From Neckera pumila (Eukaryota; Streptophyta; Bryopsida; Hypnales; Neckeraceae): a stretch of DNA of 64,000 nucleotides. Position numbers and translations under genes: made by a program. Position 1 is the stretch's first letter, and the number at the start of each line of letters is the position of its first letter. The notes beneath the pieces were generated by a model that made no database searches, had not been told where the DNA came from, and was given only the letters and a program-made list of their open reading frames with translations. This document shows positions 35,355-47,759 of the stretch, in pieces. Location: contig OZ018408.1 in the NCBI GenBank assembly GCA_963969595.1, positions 8,367,823 through 8,431,822 on the forward strand. Reading direction: 5' to 3'.

Positions 35355-37427
35355 TCAGAAATAGATTTGCCGACATTGAGAAGCTGTCGTCTCCAAAGGA
35401 CAATATGGACATTTGAAATTCCTTGAATTGCTCTTTGTAAGCTTCTGGATGGATTGTTTGCACAGCACATGGCCGCATCGCATAAGCATAGGAGGGTTCT
35501 CCACTGTACTCTGCTCACGCGACACAGGGCATGCAAATACGGAGTGGTACTGGTATGCTTTGTCTAGCTCAATTTCAATTGGCATCTGTTTCAGGGCTGC
35601 CCATTCCTGCAGACTCCAGCAGACAATCCATCAGTTCCGATATTAGACGACACCTCAAGGCTTGGAACTAGAACTGCCGGGTACAGTTTCAAAAAAAACA
35701 AGGTCCCATTGCAATCAGTAACTACCAACTGCTTCGCAACATATGCACATGCATCCAAGAAGATGTACATGAGAAAAACAGACGAGAATATAAACTAAGC
35801 GCTGGGACCTAACCTGCTTCTTTGAAGACATGACGGTTGCGAACTTCAGTAAAGGTGACAGTGCTTGGGAACCGGCAGAGAGAGTGACATAAAGAGGGCT
35901 TTCATATGCCAGACCCAAAAGATTACAGCACTCCCTTGAGAATTGCAAGGCAACTACATCCCAGTGACACGGAGATAGAAGGTCTTTGTAAGGAGAGGAT
36001 TCCAATCGGTTAGCCCAGAGGAGACACGCCATCAGCCTTTGTATGTCAGACATATGCTGAGCAGCAAAAGCAGTGAAGGACAATTTGGCATACTCCAGAG
36101 CTTCACTGCGGCCTTTGACTCTCAGCACATGAACAAACTGTAGTTGATGCAATTGAAACTCCAGGGAAGATCCCTGCATGATCAAGCAAGAAAATCGAAC
36201 TAACTGAGAATTTTTTGCAAAAATATGCGGCCAGCGACAGACTGAACAAAAGAAGTATCAAGCACTGACTAACTATGAAGTAAAAAAACTACATGTCCCG
36301 AGACAAAATATATACCAACATTATCAAATACGAATCCCATTCAATATCAAACAGATCTCCAAAAATATCAAATGTAAACATCAATAAGCATTCATCGATC
36401 ACCCTGTGCAATGAAATGCATATAAAGAGCAGCCTTTTCTTGCTTCTTCTTCCAGAGCAGACTTGTCAATATCTGTGGAAGCAGCATACCTTGGCTTCCA
36501 AGTTCTGTCGATTCTTCCTTGCCCAATTCAATGCCGGTTCCAGATTCTTCGCACGAAGATGCTCCAAATTTTGATACATTTCATACAGGGGGGCCTTCAG
36601 CTCGGCCGCATCAAGCTCTTGTGACTCATTCACAAAGCAATCGCCCAATTCAAACAGACCCAGCCGATAGAAATGCTGACCTATGATCTGATTGATCAAG
36701 GGGCTATCAAATTCTACTTCCCTGTGTGCTTTGGCAATGTCGGGGTTAAAAGCTTTGTCCACCGCTTTACCATATTTGCTTACAGTTGTATTGAGCTCCT
36801 TTTGTGCAGCTACGACCTGAAGAGTATCAAGTCAGGCCCCTATACTCAAAGTAACAGTACACATGAAGCCAAGAAAAATTTGAACCCTAGGAATATCATG
36901 CAGGCTTCGGCAACAGTTCACTGACGAAACGAATCACCCAACAGGAGTGAACCCTCAACTCCCAGAAAGTGCGATGATAGTAAACGTCACAAGGTTACTG
37001 ACATGCTGACAAAGATAGGGTCAAGAGGGTTGAGTGCTGCTCACGAGACACCCAGTGTCTGTTCTCAGGAGCGACTGTACCCAAAATGTACGTTTCAAGG
37101 GTGTAGTATCCCCTGACCAGCACTCGTCCCGTGCAAAGGACAATGACAAACCCAATACACGAAAGAGAAAACGAACTACAAACGTGAGCTCATCGATGCA
37201 TCCATTCTTACTTGGCTTGAAGGCGCCACTTCAGTCAATTTGAGTTGCAAGTCTGTGAGAACGCCCTTCCGAACCTCCGGTTCCCAATCCACAATTCCAT
37301 TCAAATGCTGGGCAGCTGCCTCGACCTCGTGAAGTGTTCGGTCAATCACATCCTGTGTCTTGGTGTAACACAGCTTCTGCTTCTTGGACACACGATCAAA
37401 TGCCTCTTGAATAGCGGTCACGTCCAT
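35355..37427 (-). CDS. RMD5: RMD5 homologue, RING subunit of the GID/CTLH ubiquitin ligase, four exons
   Basis: RMD5/GID2 pairs with the MAEA/GID9 subunit to form the catalytic RING pair of the GID/CTLH E3 ligase. Minus-strand exons: 37427-37212, 36816-36490, 36173-35814, 35606-35355, each a whole number of codons, total 384 residues (about 388 in Arabidopsis). N terminus MDVTAIQEAFDRVSKKQKL; LisH ~112-140 (INQIIGQHFYRLGLFELGDC); CTLH ~146-205; CRA-type helices to ~300. The RING is Cys327-PVS, Cys345-G-His347-x2-Cys350, Cys367-PY-Cys370; Ser330 replaces the usual second cysteine, as in other Gid RINGs. The start is the first ATG; upstream in-frame codons use no ATG. The protein ends CRQIYF, as the family does. 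All splice sites are GT-AG. Confidence 0.95.
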
Positions 37428-38220
37428 CGTGCCGGCTGATACTATTTCTACAGAAACCAAATGCCTCTACCAACGATCCTCAGTCACTCAAAGAATGTCG
37501 TAATTGTCATAACCTCCAGACACCCACGAACACACTTCCAGGCCACCAACACCACGACCACCGAATGTAGTCCAAACACCCAAGCCGAGGATCGGCGACC
37601 TAGAGAGACCCTCACACGACTCAATCAGCAAACTCCATGAAGCTCCAAAATTAAAAAGATTCGTACGTCGCGAACAAGCTACGAGCGAGCTACGCCAAAA
37701 CAGGGGCAGCCCCGAGCGGATAACCTAATTCGCGACCCCCACCCCAACTGAGTCCACGTCACAAAGTGCCGGCAATCCAATTCGCGACACGCCTACCATT
37801 CAGCAGAGAGCTTAAGAAACGCACAGGGCATCCACATCACACACACAGGCGGAAGATCGACAATCAAAAAAACGCGTGCCCAGAGCAATGAACCCCGCGA
37901 CACGTACAGAGCGAGAGAGTACGATTATGAACCCTGACGACGAAGAGGAAGAGCAGGCCGGCACAAAGAGGATGGACTGAGGGAGGGAGGGATCCCGTGG
38001 GAATCTGCCGCTCACGAAGAGCGCGATTAAAGCACCAAAGGAGCAAAACCTAGACGCGACGCTGGACAGGCAGGCTGGGTTGATGAGGACAAGCGACAGA
38101 ATCACTTCGTGACTGCAGCCTTCGTCCGTCCGTGACGCTCGCGGCCCTTGCTCGGAAAACACGGAAAGTGGCAGGAATCTGGATGGGAAGACGCAGTGGA
38201 AAAGCCAAGGAAAAGTGGCC
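37428..38220 (-). promoter_or_regulatory. Leader and promoter region of RMD5
   Basis: GC-rich DNA directly upstream of the RMD5 start that grades into AT-rich DNA after about 38290. Open frames here (for example 37812-38162 minus) are Ser/Arg/Cys-rich and domain-free, as expected of a GC-rich leader. I could not fix a TATA box or start site. Confidence 0.4.
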
Positions 38221-38289
38221 TAGGGTGGCTCCCTGCTCTCGCGGCCGCGGCGGCGGCCGCGGTTACGCTTCCATCCGCCTGCGTTCGGT

Positions 38290-40240
38290 CGCGTGATGAA
38301 TACTAACTTGTAAAGAACCTCAAAGATATTCTTCATCCCATGGGAAAAAAAAAATTTTACTTTTGAGGGATCCCTCGTGAAGTGTTGCACTATATATTTA
38401 TTACGGAGTATGTTGTATTGTACCAACTCGGTTTAGGTGTCCCCAATTTGTTCAAATGACATGAATTTTAAGAAATGACCGGAAATGGCAATGCCATGGA
38501 TCAGTTTCTAGGTCTAAATAACCCATGACATTGCTAATCTCACATCACATGCAATTCTAAACAAGTTATTATACACCCCACTTCCTATCTCATTGAAATG
38601 GTTTTTAGATTAAAAAATAATAATAATTTAAAATATGTACACCTATTGTGAACCTAGTACCCAATTCAGAACCTAGTATCCAATTGTGTCTTTGTCTATT
38701 ACTGTCCAACATTTTAGAGATTGAAATGTAAGATATATATAAATATAGATAGGGATGCAATTACGTATTGGATACATATTGGGTACCAACCCCAATTATG
38801 ACGTCAATGTTACCCTACTTCCTATCTCATTGACTAATTGACAGGATAAAGTGGCTTCAATAAAAAGCAAGGACAAGGATATCATGTCACCGTACTTCTA
38901 ATCTCATTGAAATAGCCTCAACACAAATTAATTTAACGAACAAATCAGTGTGACTTCTAGAGTCATTAAGGTAGACAAGCCTATTACCACCGTGATTTGC
39001 AATCTGAGTATATTGGGGCTAATTCCAAGAAGGGTATGTATTTTTCAGAGGTGTGCGCTTGTTTCGCAAATCAAACCCAAGTGGAATTATAATTTTTCAA
39101 TCAAAATTGTAATTTCTTGCGAATTTTTGAAGTGTCAACCCTGAAATTACAAAACCACTTGTAGATTGGAGTCATAAACATCATACCAACAACCCATAAC
39201 CACCCTTCCATGTATCTATTAGCACGTAAGTATGGACCAATGAGAAATTGACACATTAGTCTTGGTGATATCAATGCTCTGATTTTGTCAAGAAAGTGAG
39301 TGGAGTTGGATGAGTGTAGTGACGGAAATGGGGCCAAAACTAGGATGGCGGAAATAGGAAGCTGGCGGCTTTAGGCTAGTGTACCTTATTAGTCATGAAT
39401 GATTTCTAGAAGAGTTGTAAAAACAAGAATGCATTGTCTAAAATATACAATTGCCTAAAATGTACAACAATAAACAAAGAATGCATAAATGTTGTACATT
39501 TAGGCAATTCATTCACAAATCTGATGATTTTTGGCTAACAACCTTGGCAATAGGACCTCATACTTTTAGAGTTAAATAATGTAATGTAGAACTGAAAGTT
39601 AAAATATTACTTTCATCTTTTTATAGAGTGCATTAGTGATGCTCTAAGAAGGCATTAAAATCTTATAATTCCATCTAAATACAAATAGCCGCATTAAATC
39701 CCATCGATTCAAAACACAATAATTATATTTAAGCAAACAGTACCCCAAGGAGACTCTTGAGTCCAACCAACCAATGTCTGAATTCATGTTGTAATACTTC
39801 AATAACAGAAAATTTGCAAAAGATTGTCAATTTGAATCGATAATTTGGGAAAAAGAACCGGCTCATCTGGAACTAACTGTTCTCCTTGTTCCTTGCACAA
39901 GGCGGTGGAGTGTAGGGAAGAAAAAACATCGAATGACGATAGAAATGGTAAACGAGAACTCCCAAGTCCCTTCTAGGGGCAAGAAATTTGTATTTATATC
40001 ATCGATTTGATGCAAAGAAACTAAAGAAACTTGGGCAGACTGTGCTAAGGAAGTCTTACCACAAGAAGCTGAGAGCCATGATTTACATTCTATGAAATCC
40101 AGCAGTCAAAAGCTGGTATCAATGCTACTCATTCTCTACACAAAATTAGAGAAACACACTGTAATTCATTAAAAACATGTGCGTTTATGTGTGAAGTCAG
40201 AATGACCTCGCCAACGGGAATGTGGACCCTCTTGAAGGGA
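38290..40240. other. Intergenic AT-rich DNA between RMD5 and the CIP7-like gene
   Basis: No conserved frame. It contains one strong hairpin (39450-39508). The right end (from about 40100) is probably 3'UTR of the CIP7-like gene. Confidence 0.4.
39450..39508. repeat. Hairpin-forming inverted repeat
   Basis: ATTGCCTAAAATGTACAAC (39450-39468) pairs with GTTGTACATTTAGGCAAT (39491-39508): 18 paired bases, one bulged A and a 22-nt loop. The sequence AATTGCCTAAAATGTAC is also echoed just upstream at 39434-39449. It could be the core of a small MITE or a structured RNA; no target duplication was recognised. Confidence 0.6.
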
Positions 40241-40242
40241 TT

Positions 40243-40261
40243 GCAGCAGCAGCAGCAGCAG
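40243..40261. repeat. (CAG)6 tract in the presumed 3'UTR of the CIP7-like gene
   Basis: CAG triplets about 220 bp beyond the stop codon at 40479, on the strand opposite to the gene (CTG in its mRNA). Confidence 0.8.
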
Positions 40262-40478
40262 CCCCCCAAACTTGGAGAAAAACAGTTCTGGATTGCCTTG
40301 CTTGTCAGTCTGAAATTCCGTTCTCCATAGACTGTATGCGTGAGTGACAACCTGCTTAGCGAAGGAATGCTTCAATGTCACGGCCAAGCGGAAAACTACA
40401 TGAAATACATGAACCATGGGCTCTCATACGTATGCTACAACATCGCCCACCTGTCCAGAAGAGAACTTCCACGTACCC

Positions 40479-43400
40479 TCACTGTTTAGATTTACTCCGA
40501 AAAGATGATAATGAGAAGAAGGATCGAGGTGCTGCATAAACAGAGATTATCGAGTCAGTCACAAACATCAACATAAAAGATATTTCAAAATTGCAGAACT
40601 TAAGAGTCTGTCCAACCAAAACTGAAATCATCAGTGGTGTAAAACAAGCCACGCGGAGTGTAACATAATTGTGTTACGAATGACACTGATTCATCCTTCG
40701 AAAATAGAGATTACACTTGATCTACTCATCAATGCACAATAAGGTGCTGAGGAGAGAGAGAGAGGTTTGGTCCGTAGTATACCTTTCAAAAGGCTGCTTC
40801 CACCAACATGCTCATCTCGTGTTTTAAAATGAGCGGGTGCAGTGGGTATTGAGCTCCTCACAAACGGTACTGCACCACAACAGACTACCAGTTAGCAAGG
40901 AGCTTTCTAGTCAGAAAAATCGATTGAACATCTGCACTTGAAAGCAAACAAACAGACTGGCAAAACTTGAACAAAGGAGCTGCAAAAGATGCAGCCAAAA
41001 ACACTGCTTACTTGATATAAGACGAACTCCAGAATCTCCTCCAGTTGCGGAGCCTTCAGGAATGGTAGGCTGCCCCATTAAACTAGACCCCTTTCCAGGA
41101 ATGCGTGAACCAAGGCTCTTGGCACCAATATGAGTCAGCTCATCCGTCCGTCCAATGTGTTCAATAGTAAAATCCACGTCATCATCAATGTCAGAAGGAC
41201 TGTCACTCGTTGTAGACGCAGTGCTGCTCTTATCCTTCTTCTTCAAACCAAATTTAAGCAGCCTTTTCAAGCCTCGGGGTGCTTCCTTGACAGTAGGCGG
41301 GGCTACCACCTTTTGAGAGCTCAACCACTTCTTGCGAAGCCTCGAACTTGTGTGTCCCTCAGGAGAGTGAGAGCGCTGCAGTTGCGGAGGAGCTGGACTC
41401 GTAGCAGGAGAACTGGAAATACCACGAACAGAAAAAATGTCTGCAACTGGAGCATCATGGTGCAAATTTGCTGCATCAGCTCGAGGGACATTGTATTGAT
41501 CCAGAGCTTCAGAGCCTTTGGGCGACAAGGACCTCAGAGGAATAGAGTGTATAGGAGATGACCGTTGCGTGGGTGTTACTGTACCCGTATTCACCACTGA
41601 GACATTCTCCGAGGCCTCATTCAAGAAATGTCTCAAAGTTGATGAAGGCAAATTCTCTGATACGAGTTCTGCAGGAGTGGCATATTGATCTGCATTGCTG
41701 GAAGGAAAATCCACACCACGGCCTGTGTCTTCTGCAAGTTCAGGCTCTTGCCACTCACTAGGCCTGATCATCTCATCGTCATCGTCATCGTTCAGAACCG
41801 AAGACAAACTGTGAGGAGGAGTGCTCGGCCGCATGATCAGATCACTCGAGACCTCCACGTTTGAGGGTTCCGAAGCCTGAGTAAGATCAGGACGCACAGT
41901 CACTTCCTTATACTCTTCTACTGAAGAGATCGAATCCCTTGAATCCAATTCAGCGACATCTGCCTTGACAGGTTCGTGTTCCGAGTCAGAAATACTCTTC
42001 TCAACATCTTCTTCTAAAAGCTTGGCTGGCTCAGGAGCTGCAGCTACCTTTGATTTGCGAACATTGGGTCCAGAACCGGGTCCAATTCCTCTTCCTTTCC
42101 GAAGAAAAGGCTTCGAGTCTCCGTTAGTAGCAGATGTGAGTGACAACCGCTTATTGGGCTTGGACTCAGGAGGGGGAGCCTTTAAGACCTTGAGGACATC
42201 CGGGACAGTCTCCATTGCACCAGCAACACTCTTTCTTGTAGCCGCACGACGCTTCTTCTCCTCAGCAGGAGCTACCTTAGAAACGATTTTGCTCCCATTC
42301 GATTCCGGAGGAGCTGAGGAACCACGAAAACCGGGAATCTTAGTGCCTGTGCTCCGAACTGCGCTGTTTCGTACTAATGAAGGCTTCGTATTCTCTTTCC
42401 TAAGCTCTGCCAAGGACGGCACTGACCGACTCAAGGGATTCTCAACCTCTTTGTTGGGAGGGGCAGACTGCAGCTTTCTTTGACTGGGACGAACCAACTT
42501 CGGAGCCGAGGCAGGAGCTGCAGGGGAGCTCACTGTCCCGCGAAACGCCCCGGCAGAGACTTTCTGTGGAGATGATAACTTTCGAGCAGCGTGAGGCTTG
42601 CCTTTCGGAGTTAGCGACGGAGTAGGAATCATCGTCGGGAATCCACTTGGTGTGGAGGCTTGCTGCTGCTGCTGCTGCTGCTTCTCCAAGGCCTTTGGTG
42701 TTGATGTAGTGGATACAGCAGAAGCTGCTCCGCCAGATGGAGGACTGGGACTACTTCGAGCTGCAATTCTCTCTCGTCGCTGGTTTGCAATCTCCTCTTG
42801 TCGTTTACCCTCATCATCATCCTGCACCAGGCAAACCATGGTATTCATAATAAGACTCAAAGACCAAAATGTTCATGATCTTGGTGTTGGCAATTAGAAC
42901 CACCTCAGCTTAGTCAGCTAAACTCCCAAGTTCTTGATAGCGAAGTTATTCAGAAGCAGTAAACTCACATGCTCCTTGAGCATCAGAGAATCTTGATGTA
43001 TATCACATCCACTGACACGACAGACACCACAACGGGAAATGGCCGTATATCGCAAAGAAGTGTTCAGAATGATATATCACAGTTGCAATCGTCAATTCTT
43101 TTTTATAATTTTGAACACCCCCATTCATTGAATCATTCATTCATTCATTCATTTTTTTATAAATTGAATCTCGCCTTCTGATAACTCTTGCGATGTAGGC
43201 CTGGTTGTAAGAGAAAATCTCATCTACTAAGAGAACAACTGGATTCCAATATCCTGTGACAACCCAGTGACCGATCCCGATCCAGGCCATGACGCAAGAC
43301 GTAAGCTGAATCACAAAAGGCAATAGGGAAAAGGCCCTCCGAACGACATAGAAGTCCTACTACAACCAACTCAAGAACACAGTATACCTTGTGCCTCTTA

Positions 43401-46400
43401 ATCTTCTGTGAGTCGGTCTTCGAGTTTCGTAATTTCTCTGCTAGAACTTGAGCCTCTCCATCCGAGCTGTGTTTCACAATACCCCTTCCTTTACGAGCAG
43501 GCATTTCTGCCTTCCGATGTTCCAGAACTTCTTGCATCGACTTCAACTTGGCCTCTTTCTCGGCTTTCTTGGACTCCGATTCATCTCGCAGTTTAGCATC
43601 TCTCTTCTCACGGTATTGTTCATAGAATCGTCCCTTCCGCTCTTTGGGGGACAGTAAATTAGAGGCCTGTCCTCGGGGTGCATGATCATTGACATTTTCA
43701 GGATAATCTGTTTCATAATCTACTGGCGTGTTCCACCCAGAGGATGCTCGAGAGGGGCTCTGATCTGGCATACCTTCTTGCGTAAAGTTTGCAAGGGAAT
43801 CTGAATCAGTGTCCACTCGAAGCTGGTCTCTCCAACTGCGCCCTAGCTTCTCAACCCCTGCAGCAGTGGAGAAAGTCAGAAACAGTACATATGGAACTTT
43901 AGGCCTTTCATCAATTCTCTCTAATCAGATTTGAGCGTCCTACAGATCATAAAGCCCATCCAAGTAGAAAATTACCCTGATCGCTTTAGCCAACTACTAG
44001 AAGATGCTGACCCAGATAACACGGACAGCAAAACTTCAACTCTTGAACCAGTACGTGTGTTTCCGAGTGAAAAAACAGACCAGCTCTACAGTTACCGTTC
44101 CGCTGCAGCACTGTTTATTCATGTGATGACGCATATTTGACACTAATCCTGCTAAAGATAGCGTGGAAACAGAAGATTGAGCTCACCATGGAGGAGCAGG
44201 CTCACCACAGTGAAAAGAAAAACACTGACGAAACCTCAAAGCGTAATAACACCTATCATATTATCTGGTCTCAAATTTAACCAGACTGACCTTGTTGTGG
44301 AAAGACACCATTTTTCCCTCCAGGCCCATCATCAGTGTCCTCGTCACTCGGTTCCGACTCCTTCGCAGCGTTCTGTGCATTGCTAGCAGGTTTCGTAGAA
44401 GCATAATTAACACTCTTCAATATCATGACTCCAGATCGCCGCATACTATTCCGTCCTACTTGCACCCTTCGCATGGGAGAACTCGAGCGGCGTCTTGGTG
44501 AGGAGGCTCTCCGAACCACGGGCTTGTTTTGAGGGCGATCGCCACCTTTCCCTCCGACTGGGCGACCTTCCTCATCTCCTCTGGCAGATGCTGAATTTTT
44601 AACATTGATAGAACCAGGCGCAGGAATTCCAGTCTTTTCTTGCATTCCTATTCCCTGCCTTTTCTTATGCTCAAGCCAGGATACTGCCGGAGAAGGCAAG
44701 ACATTACCATTAGTTTCTGGCGGCTTGACAACAGGCTCAGTTGACTGCAAGTGTTCATTCCCAGAAACTCCATGTGCTTGAGCTTTTGGTACCAGCAGAC
44801 GAGGAAGTCCATGGTTACCAGGCTCGGTTGAGCCAGGACGCCAAGGCTGATCAGCTTGGCCTACCCAGCTTGGAAGACTCTCCACAACCCTATGAGAAGT
44901 AGCCATTCCTGCAGTATTGGACACTTCCACAGCTACAGGATAACCATCACTCCCGGATAATAGAGGACCGCTCTTCGACTTCAATCCAACACCAACAGGA
45001 ATTTGGTGAGCTAAAAACTGCGGAGGAGGACCCCAAGCTCGACGTTGGCGTTGAGCTCGCCCCAGTTCATGTCCAGATTCGTTGACATTATCGGTAAACA
45101 TACTGTGGGTATTCCCTGACTGGCTGTCGTCAGTGTAGGACCTCCCAACCATCTCTTGACCCTGAGAAACTCTAGAGCCTTCATCCCAACTTGTTTGATT
45201 CGACCCTCCCCTTGACCGTGCATAATCACCATTAAAATCCCTTCCTCTACTAGGGCTTAACGCTTGAGGGTTACGCTTCTGAAGAACGTCGGCCCCAGAA
45301 TAACCTCGCAGTGACAAATCCTCACTGTAATATTTGCTGTAGGATCGAACGCTCACATCGTCTTTCAGTTCGTCTAATCTGTAGTCACCTGTCTCGCTGT
45401 GCATGTTGGACCACAAATCGGACTCTCGAGGTCTCAGCTCAGGGCTTGTGGGAACGTTCCGAAGACTTGTTGTGTCAGACAGAGGCCACTCATTCTCATC
45501 CCAGAGCCCTGACTCCTTGCTCTTCTTAAATATACTGGTGTACATCACACATGCGTCACTGTCACAGACAAGCAGGAAGACGGAGATCAGATTCTAGATG
45601 ACCAGACTATAACATGTCAATACCCGCAGTCCGATACAGTTGTCTCCGCACTACAGACCCCGCTGGCACTTGTGTCATTGCCGAGCGGTAGGTTTCTCAT
45701 GAAAAATATGGCTTGAAACTCGCTGCAATCACTGGATAACACAAGGATAAGCTACATTATAGCCGAGAAAGAAGCGATTTAGGAATAATACCCCAAGCGA
45801 TTCGCACCAAAGCAATCTGCAAGCACCAGTAAATGCTCCATCTTTTGCACATCAAAGCCTGCTGCAGTTGCCCTAGCGAACGCCATACCCTGTTCCTTAT
45901 GCAATAGCATCTTCCGAGCTTCCATAGCTCGCAACAAACGGCGCCTGCCATGCCGGACAGTGAACTCATCAGTTGCAGAAGCCTAAGACCTACTGATTGA
46001 TGAATATAAGTAAAAAACAATGCTTGAACGAAAGATTTCTCTATGTTCTTCACTCGAATAATGCCCACGATTCCTCAAGGAAGACCAAGCAAATGCTAAC
46101 ATTTGGTATGGGTATATATCAATTGTACCTTGCATTGTCATCAGGTGCAGGATTCTCAGCTCCGTCTAGAGAGTTTCGCCTCGACTGCACACCAAAAACA
46201 GGGTGAGAAAGCACTCACCGCAGAAGAGACGTGTAACACAATTAACAAAGTGCGGTTAGGTATAAACGAAGGCAAATCTCTGCTCAGGTGGACTCGAAGA
46301 GATACCGGAGTTGGTGTAGGTGCTTGGTCAGTCGTGGCAGTTAACAGAATGCTGCTAGCTGCATCAATGCCAAAAAATACTGTAAATACTCTCTGCGTCC

Positions 46401-47759
46401 GAAGGCGAAAGAAACTCTAGTGACACAAAAACCTTGAGCACCCAATAAAAAGAACACGCATTCGGCAACACACATATACGTCACCCATATCTAGATAACC
46501 TGACTATAATCTGACCTAAGAAAAGTACACCCTGACTCATCATATTTCCGACTAAGTTAGAGACCAAAGACTTAAACAATAAGTTTCCACAAATAGGTGT
46601 ATCCGCTAGCTCCAGGTAACAACCTGCTGATGGTGTTGCAGCTACAACGCTGGGCTGCGAGACGTCAACCTGTATGCCAAACAATCACACTCTTAGTGAC
46701 AGTAGAGGGTGTATAGTAGTCGGCGTCACGAGATTGAGAAAACACCTAGTTATGGTGAAAGTCAGCCTATTCACACGGTCATTATAAGAACACCATACCT
46801 TAGTAGACTCAATTGCATGTTCTCTAATGGCTCCATCCAACTGTACAAGCTCAGCCTCCACAGTACCGACGCGCTCAAGCACCTCCGGTGTACTTACAAA
46901 CCTGACAAACCTAAACATCAATCCCGCAAGTGAGAACAGAGTACTCCAGGCCACTCATCAACGATGCCATTGTTCAACTCTGTAAACCAAAGCCTCCTCC
47001 GTCGACCTTACATTTCAACTGGACTCATGGCACCCACTAATCCAACGCAAGGAAAAATGCAAACAAGTATTCCTCGTCTCTTAAATTCACATTCAGTGAT
47101 TACTACCTTGGATCATCGGTTTGCAAACACACGATTCCAGCAACACTACAAGGCCCTAGAAACCTGCACAGGCTGGGCGCGCCCAGATCTCCAAGCAGTG
47201 TAGCTACCTTTCAATGGTGCCCTTGGTAAACCACGCCGACGACTCGGGCTTGGACCCGTACCCATAACCAGGCGGAGGCTTTAACTTGATCTCTTTCGTC
47301 CCAGTGGCGTACTGGTCTTCCGCAGCTTTTAAGTGGACTATGAATGGTTTCAGTAAACCAGAAGCCAACCGCTCTGTATCCTCTCCACAAACTACTACGA
47401 GCTCGCACCTGAGCAGTCCCAAAAATCTTGTCAGCCCCAAAACACGTGTGCCCCTCGTAATTTTTAACTACATTGCGAGTTCAGTAACCGGTGCTCTACG
47501 CGACAAAGACTATCAAACACGATTAGGGTTGCTGAACTCCAAACCCAAGGGCATGTTTACACCTAGCAACGCAAACACCATCTACTTGTGAGGTGCGTCC
47601 CGTGATTTCGCTCATAGTAACCATTGTATGCAAGGACGACGACGTCGTCCACTAGTAGGAACTGATAGGAGATGCAAGAAGTGAGCATGCAAAACTAAAC
47701 CTGTTGCGTGACGGCGTAAGCTGGAACACGGCATAATCGAGCGCAACATCCGACTTCAT
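40479..47759 (-). CDS. COP1-interacting protein 7-like (CIP7-related), eleven exons
   Basis: The family contains Arabidopsis CIP7 and its paralogues, nuclear proteins linked to COP1 and light-controlled gene expression. Minus-strand exons: 47759-47701, 47408-47208, 46910-46799, 46669-46624, 46358-46306, 45982-45792, 45558-44291, 43857-43388, 42821-41012, 40869-40783, 40531-40479. Phases agree at every junction; total 4350 nt, 1449 residues (family members about 1050-1200). Conserved N-terminal region 1-~230: [79 protein letters not shown]. A charged coiled-coil-like stretch lies at ~714-762 (KERKGRFYEQYREKRDAKL). Poly-Gln is at ~848-854 and acidic runs occur in exon 9. The C-terminal signature ends APRSFFSLSSFRSKSKQ. 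Exons 4 and 5 are very short (46 and 53 nt) and are the least certain. The middle is Ser/Pro-rich and disordered. Confidence 0.92.
42660..42681 (-). repeat. (CAG)7 coding poly-glutamine tract in CIP7-like exon 9
   Basis: Seven consecutive CAG codons (plus strand CTG) give EKQQQQQQQAS at residues ~846-856. A pure codon run indicates replication slippage. Confidence 0.85.
43131..43153. repeat. (ATTC)n microsatellite in a CIP7-like intron
   Basis: Five to six ATTC/TTCA units in the intron between exons 8 and 9. Confidence 0.8.

Noticed and set aside
37812..38162. 116-codon minus-strand frame upstream of RMD5
   Set aside because: Cys/Ser/Arg-rich translation of a GC-rich leader with no domain and no phase link to RMD5 exon 1.
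41965..42483. 172-codon plus-strand frame opposite CIP7-like exon 9
   Set aside because: It is antisense to a well-supported coding exon; Ser/Gly/Leu-rich shadow.
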